Below, piece by piece: positions 61,664 through 64,000 of a stretch of 64,000 nucleotides of DNA. The stretch lies in the NCBI GenBank assembly GCA_033439255.1, contig CM065882.1, positions 2,418,001 through 2,482,000 of the forward strand, written 5' to 3'. Each line of letters starts with the position of its first letter. The first letter of the stretch is position 1. This DNA comes from Hericium rajendrae (taxonomy: Eukaryota > Basidiomycota > Agaricomycetes > Russulales > Hericiaceae). A program made the position numbers and the translations under genes. Under the pieces are notes generated by a model that did no database searches, was not told the origin of the DNA, and saw only the letters and a program-made list of their open reading frames with translations.

Positions 61664-62784
61664 TGCCTAGGTGACCTGGCATCAATTGCAGGATTCCCTG
61701 ACGAAATAGACCGCACACGGCCGATATAAAGCGCAGTGAGAGGGAATCTGGATATTTATACGATTAGAAGGTGAAGCTGGTAGTAGGAAAGGGTAAGAAG
61801 GCAAGATCGGTATGTACGAAATTCGTGGGAAAAAGGCCCTTCCTCTACGAGCGTTGGTCAGGCTGCAACTTGGACCTTACCTCTACGTACAGTGACACGG
61901 ACGCTGGAGCAGCTCGAAGAAGGCTATCCCATTTGGCGATGACATGCCAGGATGTATCTTCAACGATCGTATATCGTAACTATCATGTGAGTTGTACAAG
62001 CTTCTGATCGTGTCTGAAGCTGATTATGAGGGGGTATGCTGATACAGGTACTGCATCGTCGTAGGTATCGCCAAACGCAATAATTTAGCACATCGGCCGG
62101 AAAATATCCTCTGTTGACGGGGAATAACTATCCACGTTTCTGTTGATCATCCTTGTTCTTTCGCTAAGTGGATCTTAGCTCCCATGAAAGAAGCTCAAAA
62201 TCTCAGATCGTTACTCACCGACTCTACGACCACGGGCCTCGGTTTCTCAATCTTGATGAGTACCTTCTCGACATTGCAGATCTGCGCCGTGTCTAGATAT
62301 CCATCGAGGCTGTCGATGCTCTCCATGCTAGCTTCTGGCTTCAACTGGGATGTGTTTCATCAACAAATTGTGTCATGTCGACAACGAGACGTTGAAACAA
62401 ACAAACTTTCTTCGAATCGGTCGGAGTGGGCTTCCTCATGGTAGAGCGTGGCAATGGCGCGATCTCACTGACTGCTCTCTTTTATCCCTAAAGGTCGCCT
62501 TTTGCCATACCCGCCGCCGAACAAGGCGCTTTGTCCATTCTAGCGCCCAAGCGTAGCCAGTGACCCAGGAACAATGGGCAACAGCTTTGGCCGCAAGCAG
62601 GCTAACAGGCCCGCCTTGTTTATCCGATCCGATCTATTCACAGCGTTCTTTTGTGCATGGCGGGCTGGGGATGCCACTGGAGAGCATACTTATAGCCAGA
62701 ACAGCCTGAACAGTGTCTACCTCCGCAGCGGCCCTCATACTGTTGTTCATCTAACACATCATCCTATACTTTCCACTAGCGACA
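61664..62784. other. 1.1-kb intergenic region between divergent genes
   Basis: Open frames on the plus strand (61771-62007, 62184-62444) have no motif. Probably two promoters. Confidence 0.4.
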
Positions 62785-63421
62785 ATGGATACCATGTATG
62801 CTCAGCATCCCAACCTCGATCTGTCCCGCCGCCGCCGCCCCGTAAGTACCTTCCTCCTCGACCTTTCTACCCTCCTGACCCTGACGCCCACTTACAGTCG
62901 GCTGTCTCCGTCGACTCCATGACACAAAACGGCATCCCATCTGCCCCGCCGCCAACACCCATGGCCCCGCTCACAGCGCGCGCCCCCTCTTCCTCCGACG
63001 CAAAATCCTCCATCCTCCGCCTCATGCGCAAGCTCCTCCTCTTCGTCCGCGCGCGCGCCCTCGCCCCCCGACTCTTCCCTCGCCTGCTCCGAGCACCGTG
63101 TCTACACCCTTTACCCAAGCGACCCCGAGCTGGCCTCGCCCGCGTCGCCCACATCCGGCTTCTACATGCCCCCGCGCCTCCCCTCCCCCCGCCGTCCCCG
63201 ACGCCCGCGCCCCTGCGCCGCCGCATCTCGTCCCTCGCGCAGTACCCCTTCTCGCGCGCGTCGTCCCAGCGCGCAGCCTTATGGACCTGGACCTGAACGC
63301 GAGCGTGCTGGCGCTCTTCCAGCGCGAGACGGACCCGACGGACGCGGTGGACGAGCTCGAGGTGTGCGTGCGTGCTGAGCGCGAGGTGTTTGGGGACAAG
63401 GATGAGCACGGGGCGGCCTGA
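62785..63421 (+). CDS. Uncharacterised proline/serine-rich protein (frame disrupted)
   Basis: Not recognised. ATG at 62785 gives MDTMYAQHPNLDLSRRRRP, then an intron (about 62839-62897) joined to SAVSVDSMTQNGIPSAPPPT. A middle block SLACSEHRVYTLYPSDPELA and the C-terminal block MDLDLNASVLALFQRETDPT with DAVDELEVCVRAEREVFGDK look like real protein but lie in different frames. A six-C run near 63185 needs one more base, and the frame also changes near 63030-63060. About 190 residues if read through. GC content is very high here, and undercalled C runs are likely. Function unknown. Confidence 0.5.
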
Positions 63422-64000
63422 GGGTTGTTTTGCGTGGATACCGTCAAATCATGTTTCTTCTCCAATGTGTGCTTTGTATTCTGTCATTCATTTCTGTATG
63501 CGATGTCTTGTAGTTGTATCTGCCTGTATGCATCGTGGTGTCTGCCATACTGTAAAATGACCTTAGCCAGCGGTGTTGGTTCACCATTTAGATCATCGCG
63601 TGCACCGGTTCTTCACTCGCGAGAATAAGCAAGAAGATATTCATACGGAGCACTGAACACTGGCATAATAATATACACAGAGGGGAGGCTAAGAAGGCAA
63701 GACCATGTACTTATGTATGATGCAAAAAAGCGCACAAGAACAAATGAAGGAGAGTTTACGGCGGAACATATGTAATAGCAAGAGTGGGGCTGACTCGCAG
63801 ACAAGACAGCAGAACAAGATGGACGAGGCGAAGAAGAACGAAGACAATGATATGGATGTTATGTATGCTGTGTATGACGATGGACGTATGGTGTATGTAT
63901 GGACTTATGCGTGGCAATGGGAGACAAAGGTGAAAATGAGGTGGAGGTCCCTGGGAGGCCAAACCCGGGCCGGAACAACACGAAGAAAGCAACACACCAT
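63422..64000. other. Window end, no gene supported
   Basis: AT-rich 3' flank; a minus-strand frame at 63756-63995 is low-complexity His/Ile-rich and treated as chance. Confidence 0.4.

Noticed and set aside
1-64000. Transposons, LTR elements, viral insertions or CRISPR arrays
   Set aside because: No reverse transcriptase, transposase, integrase, capsid, long terminal repeat or regularly spaced repeat array was recognised on either strand.

Overview
This window is nuclear DNA from a filamentous basidiomycete fungus, most likely an Agaricomycete (mushroom or polypore lineage). The genes carry many short introns of about 50-60 nt with GTRNGT donors and CTNAC-like branch points. Intergenic gaps are short, and the products include a lineage-typical BTB/POZ family and a plant-like fungal proton ATPase. 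I see no transposon, LTR element, rRNA, CRISPR array or viral gene.

Layout from left to right. (1) 0-15.3 kb: NDUFB8 (complex I), RAD2/XPG (repair nuclease), a CAF120/SKG3-like PH-domain protein, COX11 (cytochrome oxidase assembly) and an NmrA-like reductase; all but the first are on the minus strand. (2) 15.3-22.1 kb: an acyl-CoA thioesterase-like gene, a secreted FAD-linked oxidase and a tRNA-Ala(TGC) with an intron. (3) 23.7-38.7 kb: a plasma-membrane H+-ATPase with about 29 introns, a CTK3-like CTD-kinase subunit and the giant HEAT protein UTP20. (4) 40.6-45 kb: two tandem BTB/POZ paralogues and a small single-pass membrane protein with a PPxY motif. (5) 45.9-58.6 kb: the giant translational activator GCN1, geranylgeranyl diphosphate synthase and a third, intact BTB paralogue. 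(6) 59.2-63.4 kb: an uncharacterised protein, a small LYR-like mitochondrial candidate and a disrupted uncharacterised gene.

Most genes are housekeeping: respiratory chain (NDUFB8, COX11), DNA repair (RAD2), mRNA turnover and transcription (CAF120-like, CTK3), ribosome biogenesis and translation control (UTP20, GCN1), membrane energisation (H+-ATPase) and isoprenoid supply (GGPP synthase). They do not form one pathway. The accessory part consists of the oxidase, thioesterase, NmrA-like protein and BTB family.

The strongest window-wide observation concerns sequence quality. Many otherwise well-conserved genes are interrupted by single-base frameshifts, nearly all of one sign (one base missing) and often inside short homopolymers. 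I count about 25. This fits consensus undercalling in the assembly better than decay, and an automated annotation of this sequence would split or truncate many of these genes. The strongest biological observations are three GC-AG introns (one next to a 14-nt microexon), the PPxY membrane protein, the BTB family and palindromic ACGCGT elements upstream of RAD2.
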